In this document: piece by piece, positions 23,668 through 32,288 of the stretch
How positions within the stretch are numbered: the first letter of the stretch is position 1
How the letters are laid out: each line of letters begins with the position of its first letter
Assembly: GCF_000621605.1 (NCBI RefSeq)
Contig: NZ_JHXX01000001.1
Coordinates: forward strand, 124,001 to 188,000
Length of the DNA: 64,000 nucleotides
Direction of reading: 5' to 3'
From: Butyrivibrio sp. MC2021
Lineage (GTDB): Bacteria > Bacillota > Clostridia > Lachnospirales > Lachnospiraceae
Notes under the pieces: model-generated
Databases searched by the model: none
What the model saw: the letters and a program-made list of their open reading frames with translations, nothing else
What the model was told of the DNA's origin: nothing
Made by a program: the position numbers and the translations under genes

Positions 23668-26523
23668 ATGGATATGAACAAATTTGATATGAATGATCTG
23701 CAGACTCCATATTCACTGGATCCCAATCGTAACAAAGAGGATCCCAGAGCCGGTATTATTCCGGATACAGTGGATATGAATGCACCTTTCCGTGAGCCTC
23801 TTGCAAGATTTGCAAAGGCTGTAACCGATAGAAAAGAAATCAAGCTGGGACTTGAAAAGATCACTAAGGAAAGCCCTGAATACTGGGGACTTTATAATCT
23901 TATAACAGATGAGCAGTGCGAGATCGCTCTTAAGATGCAGAAGCGTAAGCCCAGAACCTTTGAGGAGATTGCGGCACTTTGTCCTGAGTACTCCAAGGAT
24001 GAGCTTGAAAAGCAGCTTGAGGAGATGTCCTACAACGGCGTTATCGAGTGGAACTACGAGAATGACAAACATGAGAAGCAGTGGGTGCTTCCTATGTACG
24101 TTCCCGGTTCTGCTGAATTCGGTAACATGAACCACAAGGTTCTTGAAGCTCATCCCGAAGCCGGAGCATTCTTTGAGAGAATGAGCCGTATTCCTCTTGA
24201 GGGACTTACACATATGGTTCCCATGGGCGGTGCCGGTGTCGGAATGCATGTAATTCCTGTTGAGAAGGCTATAGAGATGGAGAGCGAGTCCATCAATCTT
24301 GAGCATATTTCTCACTGGCTCGATAAATATGAAGGCAAGTATGCAGCTTCACCCTGTTCCTGCCGTAGATCCAGAAAGACCTTTGAACAGGGCTGCGCTG
24401 ATGATCCCGAAGGCTGGTGTATTGCCATCGGTGATATGGCTGACTACGTTGTTGAGACCCAGAAGGACGGCCGTTATATCACCAGAGAAGAGGCTCTTGA
24501 TATCTTCAAACAGGCTGAGGACAACGGTTTTGTTCACCAGATAACAAATATTGATGGACAGAATAAGATCTTCGCTATCTGTAACTGTAACGTCAATGTA
24601 TGTTATGCCCTTCGTACATCACAGATGTTCAATACTCCTAATATGTCCCGTTCCGCATATGTTGCACATGTCAGCAAGGACAAGTGTGTTGCCTGCGGCG
24701 GCTGCGTCGAGGTTTGTCCTGCCGGTGCATGTACCCTTGGACAGAAGCTTTGCAAGAAGGACGGCAGCGAGGTTGTATATCCCAAGATGCCTCTTCCTAC
24801 AGAGCAGAAGTGGTCCAGAGATATGTGGACTGAGGATTACCGCGATATCAACAGAATCAATACTCACAAGACAGGTACAGCTCCCTGTAAGACAGCTTGT
24901 CCTGCACATCTCCCTGTACAGGGTTATATTAAGATGGCTTCCCAGGGAAGATATGATGAAGCTCTTGCACTTATCAAGAAGTATAATCCACTTCCTGCAG
25001 TTTGCGGACATGTATGTAACCGCCGATGCGAGGATGCATGTACAAGAGGAACCATTGATCAGGCTCTTGCCATCGATGAGGTTAAGAAGTTTGTAGCTAT
25101 GCGCGACCTCAATAAGGAGACAAGATATATTCCTAAGAAGGTTATCCCTAAGCTTGGCGGCGGTTTCGATGAGAAAGTTGCTATTATCGGTGCAGGTCCT
25201 GCAGGTATTTCCTGTGCTTACTACCTGGCACTTAAGGGATATAAGCCTACACTTTTCGATAAGAACAAGAAGCCCGGCGGAATGGTTACCTACGGTATTC
25301 CTTCCTTCGTAATGGAAAAGAATATCGTTGAAGCTGAGGTTGATGTTCTCAGAGAGCTTGGTGTAGACATCCGTCTCGGTGTCGAAGTAGGAAAAGATAT
25401 CACTCTTAAGCAGCTCAGAGACCAGGGCTACAAGGCATTCTATATTGCTATCGGATGCCAGGGCGGCCGTGGAGTAGGAGTTCCCGGTGAGGATGCCCAG
25501 GGCGTTCTTAAGGGTGTTGATATCCTTCATGATGTTATCGATGATGAGAACTATAAGCTCAGCGGAGATACAGTTGTTATCGGTGGTGGTAACGTAGCTA
25601 TCGATGTCAGCCGTACAGCACTTCGCTGCGGTTCACCCAAAATCACACAGGTTTCTCTTGAGACCCGCGATATTATGCCTGCTCTTCCTGAGGAGATTGA
25701 AATTGCTGAGTCTGAAGGAATTGAGTTCAGAGGCGGCTGGGGACCTAAGGAGATCCTTACAGATAACGGCAAGGTAAAGGGAATCGTATTTAAGAAGTGT
25801 ACTCAGGTTAAGAATGCTGAGGGACGCTTTGATCCTAAGTATGATGAGAATGACACCATGGAGATTGCTTGCTCCAACGTTATTCTTTCAGTAGGACAGG
25901 CAACTATTTGGGGAGATCTTCTTAAGGATGAGAATGTTGAGTTCAGAGGTCCTGCTCCTGTTGCTGATAAGATCACATTCCAGACCACTGTTCCCGATAT
26001 CTTCGTAGGTGGAGATATGTTCTATGGCCCAAGATTTGCCATTGATGCTATTGCCTGCGGTAAAGAAGGTGCTGAGTCAATCCACAGATTTGTACAGCCT
26101 CATTCTTCACTTACCATCGGACGTGATCCTAACTTCTTTATCGAGCTTGATAAGGATGATATTACAGTTAACGATTATGATCATGTTGGCCGTCAGGTTC
26201 CCGGCGATTCCAAGAAGCCCGGAGAGCTTACCTTCCGCGATACCAAGCTGGTATTTACTGAGGAACAGGTTAAGAAGGAAACTGCACGTTGCCTTGGCTG
26301 CGGTGCTTCCATCGTTGATCCTAATAAGTGCGTAGGCTGCGGACTTTGCACAACACGCTGCGAGTTTGATGCAATTCACCTTAGAAGGGATAACCCGGAT
26401 GCTTCAACCATGAGAACTGCAGAAGAGAAGCTCAAATACATACTTCCTAACGGAGTTAAGCAGGCTATCAGCAGACCTTTCGTAAAGAAGACCCCAAAGG
26501 AGACTTCCTGGGATAAAGAGTAA
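23668..26523 (+). CDS. multi-cluster Fe-S flavoprotein oxidoreductase (GltD/NfnB-like core)
   Basis: A 951-residue cytoplasmic redox protein. Residues ~1-330 are an N-terminal module with a winged-helix-like start (FEEIAALCPEYSKDELEKQL) and Cys-rich motifs (CSCRR from Cys230, CNCNVNVC), then a [4Fe-4S] motif CVACGGCVEVCP from Cys340. From ~400 it resembles the GltD/NfnB family: CKTAC from Cys407 and CGHVCNRRCEDAC, the FAD site GAGPAG at 508, the NAD(P) site GGGNVA near 639, and GGDMFYGP. The C terminus adds CLGCG (875) and CVGCGLCTTRC (888). It should move electrons between NAD(P)H and ferredoxin-like partners. Linkage to hypBA hints at hydrogen or nickel metabolism. The exact partners are unknown. 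Confidence 0.82.
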   Translation: MDMNKFDMNDLQTPYSLDPNRNKEDPRAGIIPDTVDMNAPFREPLARFAKAVTDRKEIKLGLEKITKESPEYWGLYNLITDEQCEIALKMQKRKPRTFEEIAALCPEYSKDELEKQLEEMSYNGVIEWNYENDKHEKQWVLPMYVPGSAEFGNMNHKVLEAHPEAGAFFERMSRIPLEGLTHMVPMGGAGVGMHVIPVEKAIEMESESINLEHISHWLDKYEGKYAASPCSCRRSRKTFEQGCADDPEGWCIAIGDMADYVVETQKDGRYITREEALDIFKQAEDNGFVHQITNIDGQNKIFAICNCNVNVCYALRTSQMFNTPNMSRSAYVAHVSKDKCVACGGCVEVCPAGACTLGQKLCKKDGSEVVYPKMPLPTEQKWSRDMWTEDYRDINRINTHKTGTAPCKTACPAHLPVQGYIKMASQGRYDEALALIKKYNPLPAVCGHVCNRRCEDACTRGTIDQALAIDEVKKFVAMRDLNKETRYIPKKVIPKLGGGFDEKVAIIGAGPAGISCAYYLALKGYKPTLFDKNKKPGGMVTYGIPSFVMEKNIVEAEVDVLRELGVDIRLGVEVGKDITLKQLRDQGYKAFYIAIGCQGGRGVGVPGEDAQGVLKGVDILHDVIDDENYKLSGDTVVIGGGNVAIDVSRTALRCGSPKITQVSLETRDIMPALPEEIEIAESEGIEFRGGWGPKEILTDNGKVKGIVFKKCTQVKNAEGRFDPKYDENDTMEIACSNVILSVGQATIWGDLLKDENVEFRGPAPVADKITFQTTVPDIFVGGDMFYGPRFAIDAIACGKEGAESIHRFVQPHSSLTIGRDPNFFIELDKDDITVNDYDHVGRQVPGDSKKPGELTFRDTKLVFTEEQVKKETARCLGCGASIVDPNKCVGCGLCTTRCEFDAIHLRRDNPDASTMRTAEEKLKYILPNGVKQAISRPFVKKTPKETSWDKE

Positions 26524-26600
26524 CTTTAATTAATCTGTGAAACGCTTAAATTAGTCTATAAAAATTTTAGATTAAGTTTATACAAATTTTATAAAAGCGA

Positions 26601-26646
26601 ATCAAAGTGGCGGTAACCCAGACGGGTACTGCCACTTTATTTGATT
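26601..26646 (+). terminator. terminator after the Fe-S flavoprotein gene
   Basis: Arms AAAGTGGC (26604-26611) and GCCACTTT (26631-26638) with an inner ACCC/GGGT pairing are flanked by ATC/GAT and followed by ATTTGATT. The rest of the spacer to 26789 is A+T-rich with no recognised gene. Confidence 0.7.
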
Positions 26647-26789
26647 AAAGTAAATCTCTGAGGTTGATATTTTCTTTCGCCTATAGTAAAACTTTATTCA
26701 AGGTTTTTGAGTTAGCTAAATTTTTTTCTCTTGATATTTTATTTTGACCACCTGCTCAAATGCCGGTTTACGTGATGGGAGTGAGGGAT

Positions 26790-27944
26790 ATGTTGTTATT
26801 ATCAAACGGGGGATTTGTTTTAAATGTCTATACACTGTTTCTGGCAGTGATGCTTCTTCTGTTCCAGGAGAATGACAAAAAATCACGCTCAAATAAAGCA
26901 TTTATCAAACTTGTGGGTATTGTTGCAGTACTTGTTGGGATTTCTGCTGTTGGTGATGCGGGAAGGCTCCTTGGAGGCCCTTTTATTTGGCTGTCCATGA
27001 TCGCATCCTTTGGTGTATTCGCACTTGATCCCTTTGGATTTTTGTTTGCGCTTAAATATATTGACTGCTATACCATCTATGCTGATAAGAAAAAGAGGAA
27101 TATGTTCATTGTTCCCATAAGAACTTATTCTTATATTAATCTGATGCTGGTTACTGTTTCTACATTGTTTGGCAAGGGATGGTTTTTCTATTATGAAAAC
27201 GGTGTGTATCACAGAGGACCGCTTTTTATGGCAAGAGGCCTTGTCCATGTGCTCCTTTGCCTTGCTGTAATGTCATATGTACTTGTCTTCAGAAATGGGA
27301 TCATCAGAAGTTATAGGCTTCCTATCATTACCTTTCCTCTGATCATTGCAGTGGGTGGATTTCTGCAGGTTGCACTTTTTAATATCAATCTGGAATATGC
27401 CGCAACAATTTTTGCCTGCATGATCCTGCTTATCTATGTACAAAGAAGGGATATTAATCTGGATTATCTCACGGGCGTTGTCAACAGGCGAGGTATAGAC
27501 ATGGCCATGAGAAATGCGATTTCCCAGTCTCAGGACCATGACTTCGCAGCGGTTATGATAGACGTTGACTTCTTTAAGTCCATAAATGATAAATACGGAC
27601 ACAAGGCGGGAGATGAAGTTCTTGAATCCATAGCGGATGTTCTTCGCGGCAGCTTTGATGATACAGATATCGTGGGACGCTTTGGCGGAGACGAGTTCTG
27701 CGTTATTACCAGGATCAATGACAAAAAAGAACTTGATAAGAGAATCGAATATGTAAAGGAATCCATAGCTGACATTGACTGGAGCAGAAAAGAGGAGATG
27801 GAATTGTCTGTCAGCGCAGGAGCTCTTGTGTATGACAAGGAAAGTGGAATGAAGGTAAAAGAGTTCATGGAATCCATTGACAGATGCATGTATGAGGAGA
27901 AGCTTTCGCACCATTTGGAGGACAGAAGAAAAGCTGTTGTATAA
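26790..27944 (+). CDS. membrane-bound diguanylate cyclase (GGDEF)
   Basis: About 384 residues. The N-terminal half (to ~residue 215) has some seven hydrophobic segments forming a membrane sensor domain; the C-terminal ~165 residues are a GGDEF domain with the intact motif RFGGDEF and the DVDFFKSINDKYGH substrate loop, so c-di-GMP synthesis from GTP is expected. The inhibitory RxxD site five residues before GGDEF is DDTD here, so product feedback at that site is probably lost. The likely start is ATG at 26790 with GGGAG (26777-26781); ATGs at 26760 and 26775 lack a ribosome site. It is not visibly in an operon. Its signal could affect the flagellar genes downstream, but that is inference. Confidence 0.87.
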   Translation: MLLLSNGGFVLNVYTLFLAVMLLLFQENDKKSRSNKAFIKLVGIVAVLVGISAVGDAGRLLGGPFIWLSMIASFGVFALDPFGFLFALKYIDCYTIYADKKKRNMFIVPIRTYSYINLMLVTVSTLFGKGWFFYYENGVYHRGPLFMARGLVHVLLCLAVMSYVLVFRNGIIRSYRLPIITFPLIIAVGGFLQVALFNINLEYAATIFACMILLIYVQRRDINLDYLTGVVNRRGIDMAMRNAISQSQDHDFAAVMIDVDFFKSINDKYGHKAGDEVLESIADVLRGSFDDTDIVGRFGGDEFCVITRINDKKELDKRIEYVKESIADIDWSRKEEMELSVSAGALVYDKESGMKVKEFMESIDRCMYEEKLSHHLEDRRKAVV

Positions 27945-27964
27945 AACCATTGAAAATTTATTGC

Positions 27965-27993
27965 TTGACGAAAACTTTAAAAATGTATATTAA
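27965..27993 (+). promoter_or_regulatory. possible promoter of topA
   Basis: TTGACG (27965-27970) is followed by A+T-rich sequence with TATTAA at 17 bases and TATATT at 15 bases. The exact -10 is ambiguous. The AAGGGGC ribosome site and topA start follow at 28031-28050. Confidence 0.4.
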
Positions 27994-28049
27994 TAAGAAA
28001 GTGAGCAAAAAAATACTAATTTTCTATATGAAGGGGCAGTTATTACGTA

Positions 28050-30164
28050 ATGGCTACAAGTAAAACAACAAGTTCAAAGAAAAATTCACTTCTTATTGTG
28101 GAGTCACCAACCAAGGTGAAGGCTATCAAGAAGTTCCTGGGGGCAGGCTATGAGGTTGCTGCCAGTAACGGTCATGTAAGAGACCTTCCAAGAAGTCAGA
28201 TGGGGGTTGACCTGGCCCACAATTATGAACCTAAATATATCACCATCAGAGGAAAGGGAGATGTTCTTGCCGAGCTTCGTAAGCAGGTCAAGAAGGCAGA
28301 TAAAGTATATCTCGCAACCGACCCGGACCGCGAGGGTGAGGCTATCAGCTGGCATCTTATCACAGCTCTCAAACTGGAGCAGGCAGATGCACAGGTACAG
28401 CGTGTTACATTTAATGAGATCACCAAGAACGCAGTTAAGGAAGCTATGAAGCATCCCAGAGACATAGACATGAATCTTGTGGATGCCCAGCAGGCAAGAC
28501 GTGTTCTTGACAGAATGGTGGGATACAGCATTTCACCTATACTTTGGGCCAAGATCAAAAGAGGCCTTTCCGCCGGCCGCGTTCAGTCAGTGGCACTGAG
28601 GATCATTGCTGACAGAGAAGAGGAGATTGAATCCTTTATCCCCAGCGAATACTGGACACTTGATGTTAATCTTAAGGCAGAGGGCGAGAAGAAGCCCCTT
28701 GTTGCGCATTATTACGGAGTAGGCAACGAGAAAAAGGAGATTAAAAATAAGGCTGAGCTTGATGCTATCTGCGCTGAGCTCAAGGGTGCCAAGTATGTTG
28801 TAAGTGATGTCAAGAAAGGTGAGAGAACCAAGAAGGCTCCGCTTCCTTTCACAACATCAACTCTTCAGCAGGAGGCTTCCAAGAGCCTTAACTTTTCAAC
28901 TCAGAAGACCATGAGAGTTGCTCAGCAGCTCTATGAAGGAATTGAGCTGGGCAAGCAGGGTACTGTAGGTCTTATCACATACCTTCGTACCGATTCCACC
29001 AGAGTATCGGATGAGGCTGTGGCTTCAGCCAATGCATATATTACTGAGAATTTTGGACAGCAGTACTTATCAGAAGGTGCTACTGCCAAAAAGAATGAAG
29101 GAAAGATTCAGGATGCTCACGAAGCAATCCGTCCTACATATATTGAGAACACTCCTGTTATGGTTAAGGATTATCTTTCAAGAGATCAGTTCAGACTTTA
29201 TCAGCTGATCTGGAGAAGATTTATGGCAAGCCGCATGGCTGCTGCCAAGTATGAGACTACTTCCGTTAAGATCGATGCCGGTAAGCACAGATTTACAGTT
29301 GCTGCATCCAAGACAGTATTTGACGGATTCCTTAATGTCTACACCGATGAGGATGATCAGATTGAGAAGAACGTTCTCATGAAGAATCTTGATACCAGCA
29401 CCAAGATCAGTTTTGAGGCCTTTGACAGCGCTCAGCATTTCACACAGCCTGCGCCTCATTATACAGAGGCTTCACTGGTACATGATCTTGAGGCCCTTGG
29501 TATCGGCAGACCTAGTACATACGCACCAACAATTTCAACTATTCTTGCAAGACATTATATTACCAAGGAAAACAAGGCTATCTTCATAACTGAGCTTGGA
29601 CAGGCAGTTAATAAGATGATGATGGATGCTTTCCCTCAGATCGTTGATGTTAATTTCACTTCCAATATGGAGGCTCTCCTGGACGGAATCGCTGAGGGAG
29701 ACGTTAAGTGGAAGACTGTAATAGAGAATTTCTATCCGGACCTTGATAAGGCTGTCAAGGCAGCTGAGGCAGAGGTTGAGAAGATTCAGGTTCAGGATGA
29801 AGTAACCGATGAGATCTGCGAGAACTGCGGACGCAACATGGTTATCAAGTACGGACCTCACGGCAAGTTCCTTGCATGTCCCGGATTCCCTGAGTGCAAG
29901 AATACCAAGCCTTACTTTGAGAAGATCGGAGTAGAATGTCCCAAGTGCGGTAAGGACATTGTTATGAAGCGCACCAAGAAGGGCAGAATCTACTATGGAT
30001 GTATCGGTAATCCCGACTGTGACTTCATGTCATGGGCAAGACCTGTTGAGAAGAAATGTCCTGATTGCGGCGGAGTAATGGCTGCTAAGGGAAACAAGCT
30101 CGTATGTCTTAACCAGGAATGCGGACATATAGAGGCAAAACCTGAGAAGAAGTCAGAAGAGTGA
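28050..30164 (+). CDS. topA: DNA topoisomerase I
   Basis: TopA, 704 residues, type IA topoisomerase that relaxes negative supercoils. The TOPRIM domain (LLIVESPTKVKAI, DPDREGEAISWH), the active-site segment YLRTDSTRVS with the catalytic Tyr, and AHEAIRPT are present. Three C-terminal four-Cys zinc ribbons follow (CENCG, CPKCG, CPDCG sets, about residues 590-695), the usual Firmicute form. It stands 166 bases before codY, matching the topA-codY-flagellar order of Bacillus minus the genes usually in between. A strong terminator follows at 30208. Confidence 0.97.
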   Translation: MATSKTTSSKKNSLLIVESPTKVKAIKKFLGAGYEVAASNGHVRDLPRSQMGVDLAHNYEPKYITIRGKGDVLAELRKQVKKADKVYLATDPDREGEAISWHLITALKLEQADAQVQRVTFNEITKNAVKEAMKHPRDIDMNLVDAQQARRVLDRMVGYSISPILWAKIKRGLSAGRVQSVALRIIADREEEIESFIPSEYWTLDVNLKAEGEKKPLVAHYYGVGNEKKEIKNKAELDAICAELKGAKYVVSDVKKGERTKKAPLPFTTSTLQQEASKSLNFSTQKTMRVAQQLYEGIELGKQGTVGLITYLRTDSTRVSDEAVASANAYITENFGQQYLSEGATAKKNEGKIQDAHEAIRPTYIENTPVMVKDYLSRDQFRLYQLIWRRFMASRMAAAKYETTSVKIDAGKHRFTVAASKTVFDGFLNVYTDEDDQIEKNVLMKNLDTSTKISFEAFDSAQHFTQPAPHYTEASLVHDLEALGIGRPSTYAPTISTILARHYITKENKAIFITELGQAVNKMMMDAFPQIVDVNFTSNMEALLDGIAEGDVKWKTVIENFYPDLDKAVKAAEAEVEKIQVQDEVTDEICENCGRNMVIKYGPHGKFLACPGFPECKNTKPYFEKIGVECPKCGKDIVMKRTKKGRIYYGCIGNPDCDFMSWARPVEKKCPDCGGVMAAKGNKLVCLNQECGHIEAKPEKKSEE

Positions 30165-30207
30165 ATATATTAAATTTTTAGATAAATTAAGCTTTTTTTC
30201 ATAATTG

Positions 30208-30241
30208 TAGGCGCTTTAATGTTTGAAGCGCCTATTTTTTT
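30208..30241 (+). terminator. rho-independent terminator after topA
   Basis: Arms TAGGCGCTT (30208-30216) and GAAGCGCCTA (30224-30233) with a short loop are followed by seven T residues. Its downstream arm overlaps the presumed -35 of codY. Confidence 0.9.
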
Positions 30242-30290
30242 ATGCTATGATAACAATAGTGTAGTAGTTTAATTATCGGGATTTCGATAA
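30223..30290 (+). promoter_or_regulatory. codY promoter and leader hairpin
   Basis: TTGAAG (30223-30228), inside the topA terminator, and TGC-TATGAT (TATGAT 30246-30251) are 17 bases apart. In the leader, TTATCG (30273-30278) and CGATAA (30285-30290) form a small hairpin about 40 bases before the codY start. Confidence 0.5.
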
Positions 30291-30331
30291 CTATGCTGCA
30301 CAGGGGAAATAACAAATAAAGGAGAGATGCA

Positions 30332-31111
30332 ATGAGTAGTGTACAACTACTGGATAAGACCCGAAAAATTGGAAAACTTCTTCATAACAGTAATTCGGGC
30401 AAAGTCGTATTCAACGATATCTGCAGAGTTTTATGCGACATATTATCCTCTAATATGTTTGTTATAAGCAAAAAAGGTAAAGTTCTGGGTATTGGTGAAA
30501 GCGCTAATGTTGAGTCCCTGAGCGATCTGCTGGTTGATAATGTAGGTTCTTTTATTGATCCTATGTTGAATGAGAGACTTTTAACTATTCTTTCCACCAA
30601 AGAGAATGTTAATCTCGAGACCCTTGGTTTTGAGGGAATCGATTTTTCCAAGTTCCAGGCGATCATCACTCCAATAGAGATTGCCGGTGAGAGACTTGGG
30701 ACCTTGTTTATATACAAAACTGAGTCACCATACGACATTGATGACATTATTCTCTGCGAGTACGGAACCACAGTGGTGGGACTGGAAATGCTGAGAGCTG
30801 TTAACGAGGAAAATGCTGAGGAGAGCAGAAAGCTTGCGGTGGTTAAATCCGCAATAAGCACACTGTCATTCTCAGAGATGCAGGCTATCATACATATCTT
30901 TGAAGAACTTGACGGAATGGAAGGAGTGCTGGTTGCAAGTAAGATTGCCGATCGGGTGGGTATCACCAGAAGTGTTATCGTAAATGCCCTTAGGAAATTT
31001 GAAAGCGCCGGAGTAATCGAATCCAGATCCTCAGGTATGAAGGGCACCTACATCAAAGTAACCAACGACGTTGTATTTAACGAAATTAAAAAGCTAAAGC
31101 AAGAGATGTAA
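30332..31111 (+). CDS. codY: GTP- and branched-chain-amino-acid-sensing global regulator CodY
   Basis: CodY, 259 residues. An N-terminal GAF domain (1-~155) binds isoleucine, leucine and valine and starts with the typical LLDKTRKIGKLL; a long linker helix follows, then a C-terminal winged helix with VASKIADRVGITRSVIVNALRKFES, the near-invariant recognition helix. It represses biosynthetic and motility genes when amino acids and GTP are plentiful. Here ilvD/ilvB lie 27 kb upstream and the flagellar cluster is directly downstream, as in Bacillus. The ribosome site is AAAGGAGAG. A terminator at 31165 separates it from flgB. Confidence 0.97.
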   Translation: MSSVQLLDKTRKIGKLLHNSNSGKVVFNDICRVLCDILSSNMFVISKKGKVLGIGESANVESLSDLLVDNVGSFIDPMLNERLLTILSTKENVNLETLGFEGIDFSKFQAIITPIEIAGERLGTLFIYKTESPYDIDDIILCEYGTTVVGLEMLRAVNEENAEESRKLAVVKSAISTLSFSEMQAIIHIFEELDGMEGVLVASKIADRVGITRSVIVNALRKFESAGVIESRSSGMKGTYIKVTNDVVFNEIKKLKQEM

Positions 31112-31164
31112 ACAGCCGACAATAATATTGAAAAATAATTTATTATCAGGATGTGACATTGATG

Positions 31165-31203
31165 AAGGGATTTATCATTTATTTGGTAAATCCCTTTTCT
31201 TAT
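31165..31203 (+). terminator. rho-independent terminator after codY
   Basis: Arms AAGGGATTTA (31165-31174) and TAAATCCCTT (31187-31196) are perfect over 10 bp and followed by TTCTTATTTTT. It insulates codY from the flagellar genes. Confidence 0.85.
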
Positions 31204-31280
31204 TTTTCGATAACGTTTTAATAATACATTTTGTAGTGGGACACTTTCAAAAACACAATATAAAGTATTAATAACTTGAG

Positions 31281-31313
31281 TTTTTAGCTAAAAAATCTTA
31301 TGATAGATATAAT
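31281..31313 (+). promoter_or_regulatory. promoter of the first flagellar unit with palindrome
   Basis: TATAAT (31308-31313) is a good sigma-A -10 about 45 bases before flgB, but the -35 position is poor. It is covered by a perfect 14-bp palindrome TTTTTAGCTAAAAA (31281-31294), a candidate binding site for a regulator. No CodY-box match of quality was seen here. Confidence 0.5.
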
Positions 31314-31356
31314 AAGATTAGAGTGTCCATTATTAGCTTTTTTGATTGGAGGGACT

Positions 31357-31752
31357 ATGATTAATAGCAATGCATTTGACTATATCAATGTTCTCGACAA
31401 GGCTGCTGATGCATCCTGGACGAGAAATGAAATCATTGCCAATAACATCGCCAATGCTGATACTCCCGGCTATAAAAGACAGGACCTCAATTTTGAGGAT
31501 GAGCTTGAGAGAGCCCTTGGTAATTCCAGATACAAGACCATGGACGCCAAGGTTTCTGACCTTAAGGACAAACATCTTCAGGCCAGAGTTGTTAATGACT
31601 ATTCCAATTTCTCATACAGAATGGACAAGAACAACGTAGACATTGATACCGAGAATGTAACCCTTGCAGCCAACCAGATCAAATATCAGGGATTGATGGC
31701 AGGCATCAAATCTGAATTTTCCAATCTGCAGGCTGTATCTAAATCTTCATGA
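31357..31752 (+). CDS. flgB: flagellar basal-body proximal rod protein FlgB
   Basis: FlgB, 131 residues, forms the proximal rod of the flagellar basal body and is secreted by the flagellar type III apparatus. The N-terminal NEIIANNIANADTPGYKRQDLNFE is the family signature; the C-terminal heptad-like helix (residues ~100-131) pairs in the rod. The start is ATG at 31357 after GGAGGG (31349-31354); the in-frame ATG at 31300 lies in the promoter. It is the first gene of the flagellar cluster and is followed by flgC after 34 bases. Confidence 0.95.
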   Translation: MINSNAFDYINVLDKAADASWTRNEIIANNIANADTPGYKRQDLNFEDELERALGNSRYKTMDAKVSDLKDKHLQARVVNDYSNFSYRMDKNNVDIDTENVTLAANQIKYQGLMAGIKSEFSNLQAVSKSS

Positions 31753-31786
31753 TGATATCACCTGATAGATTAAGGAGGGCAGGCCC

Positions 31787-32239
31787 ATGAGCATTTTTGA
31801 TTCCTTTAACATTAACTCATCCGGTATGACAGCGCAGCGATTTCGTATGGATATCATTTCCGAGAATATTGCCAACGCTAACACCACAAGAACGCAGGAC
31901 GGTGCCAAGTCACCCTATGTCAGGAAGGTTGTTACCTTCGCAGAAAAGGGTACACAGACACCTTTTTCCCGTATCCTGAACGAGAGACTTGACCACTATT
32001 CGGGCCGTGGTGTAAAGGTGACTCAGGTAAGAGACGATACCTGGACACAGATGAATATTGTATATGATCCGTCCCATCCTGATGCTGATGAGAACGGATA
32101 TGTTACTTATCCGAATGTCAATACCGTTACCGAAATGACCAACCTCATCGATGCAAGCCGTTCCTACGAGGCCAATGCCACAGCATTCAACGCCAGCAAG
32201 AACATAGCAACCAGAGGACTGGAGCTTGGTAACTCGTAA
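31787..32239 (+). CDS. flgC: flagellar basal-body rod protein FlgC
   Basis: FlgC, 150 residues, proximal rod subunit. The N-terminal SGMTAQRFRMDIISENIANANTT and C-terminal NLIDASRSYEANATAFNASKN segments are diagnostic, including the YPNVN...EMTNLI stretch. It has AAGGAGGG before the ATG. It lies between flgB and fliE in the standard Firmicute order. Confidence 0.96.
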   Translation: MSIFDSFNINSSGMTAQRFRMDIISENIANANTTRTQDGAKSPYVRKVVTFAEKGTQTPFSRILNERLDHYSGRGVKVTQVRDDTWTQMNIVYDPSHPDADENGYVTYPNVNTVTEMTNLIDASRSYEANATAFNASKNIATRGLELGNS

Positions 32240-32288
32240 TAATATGATCTAATGCCTTTCACAAGAGGCTTAATTGGGAGAACAATTT

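Noticed and set aside
26646..26672. Sigma-28-like promoter before the diguanylate cyclase (TAAA ... GTTGATAT)
   Set aside because: The spacer is 13 bases and the -10 lacks the CCGAT core found in the two better candidates.
31300..31356. 19-residue N-terminal extension of FlgB
   Set aside because: The upstream ATG overlaps the TATAAT promoter element and lacks a ribosome site, whereas ATG 31357 has GGAGGG and the family's normal N terminus.
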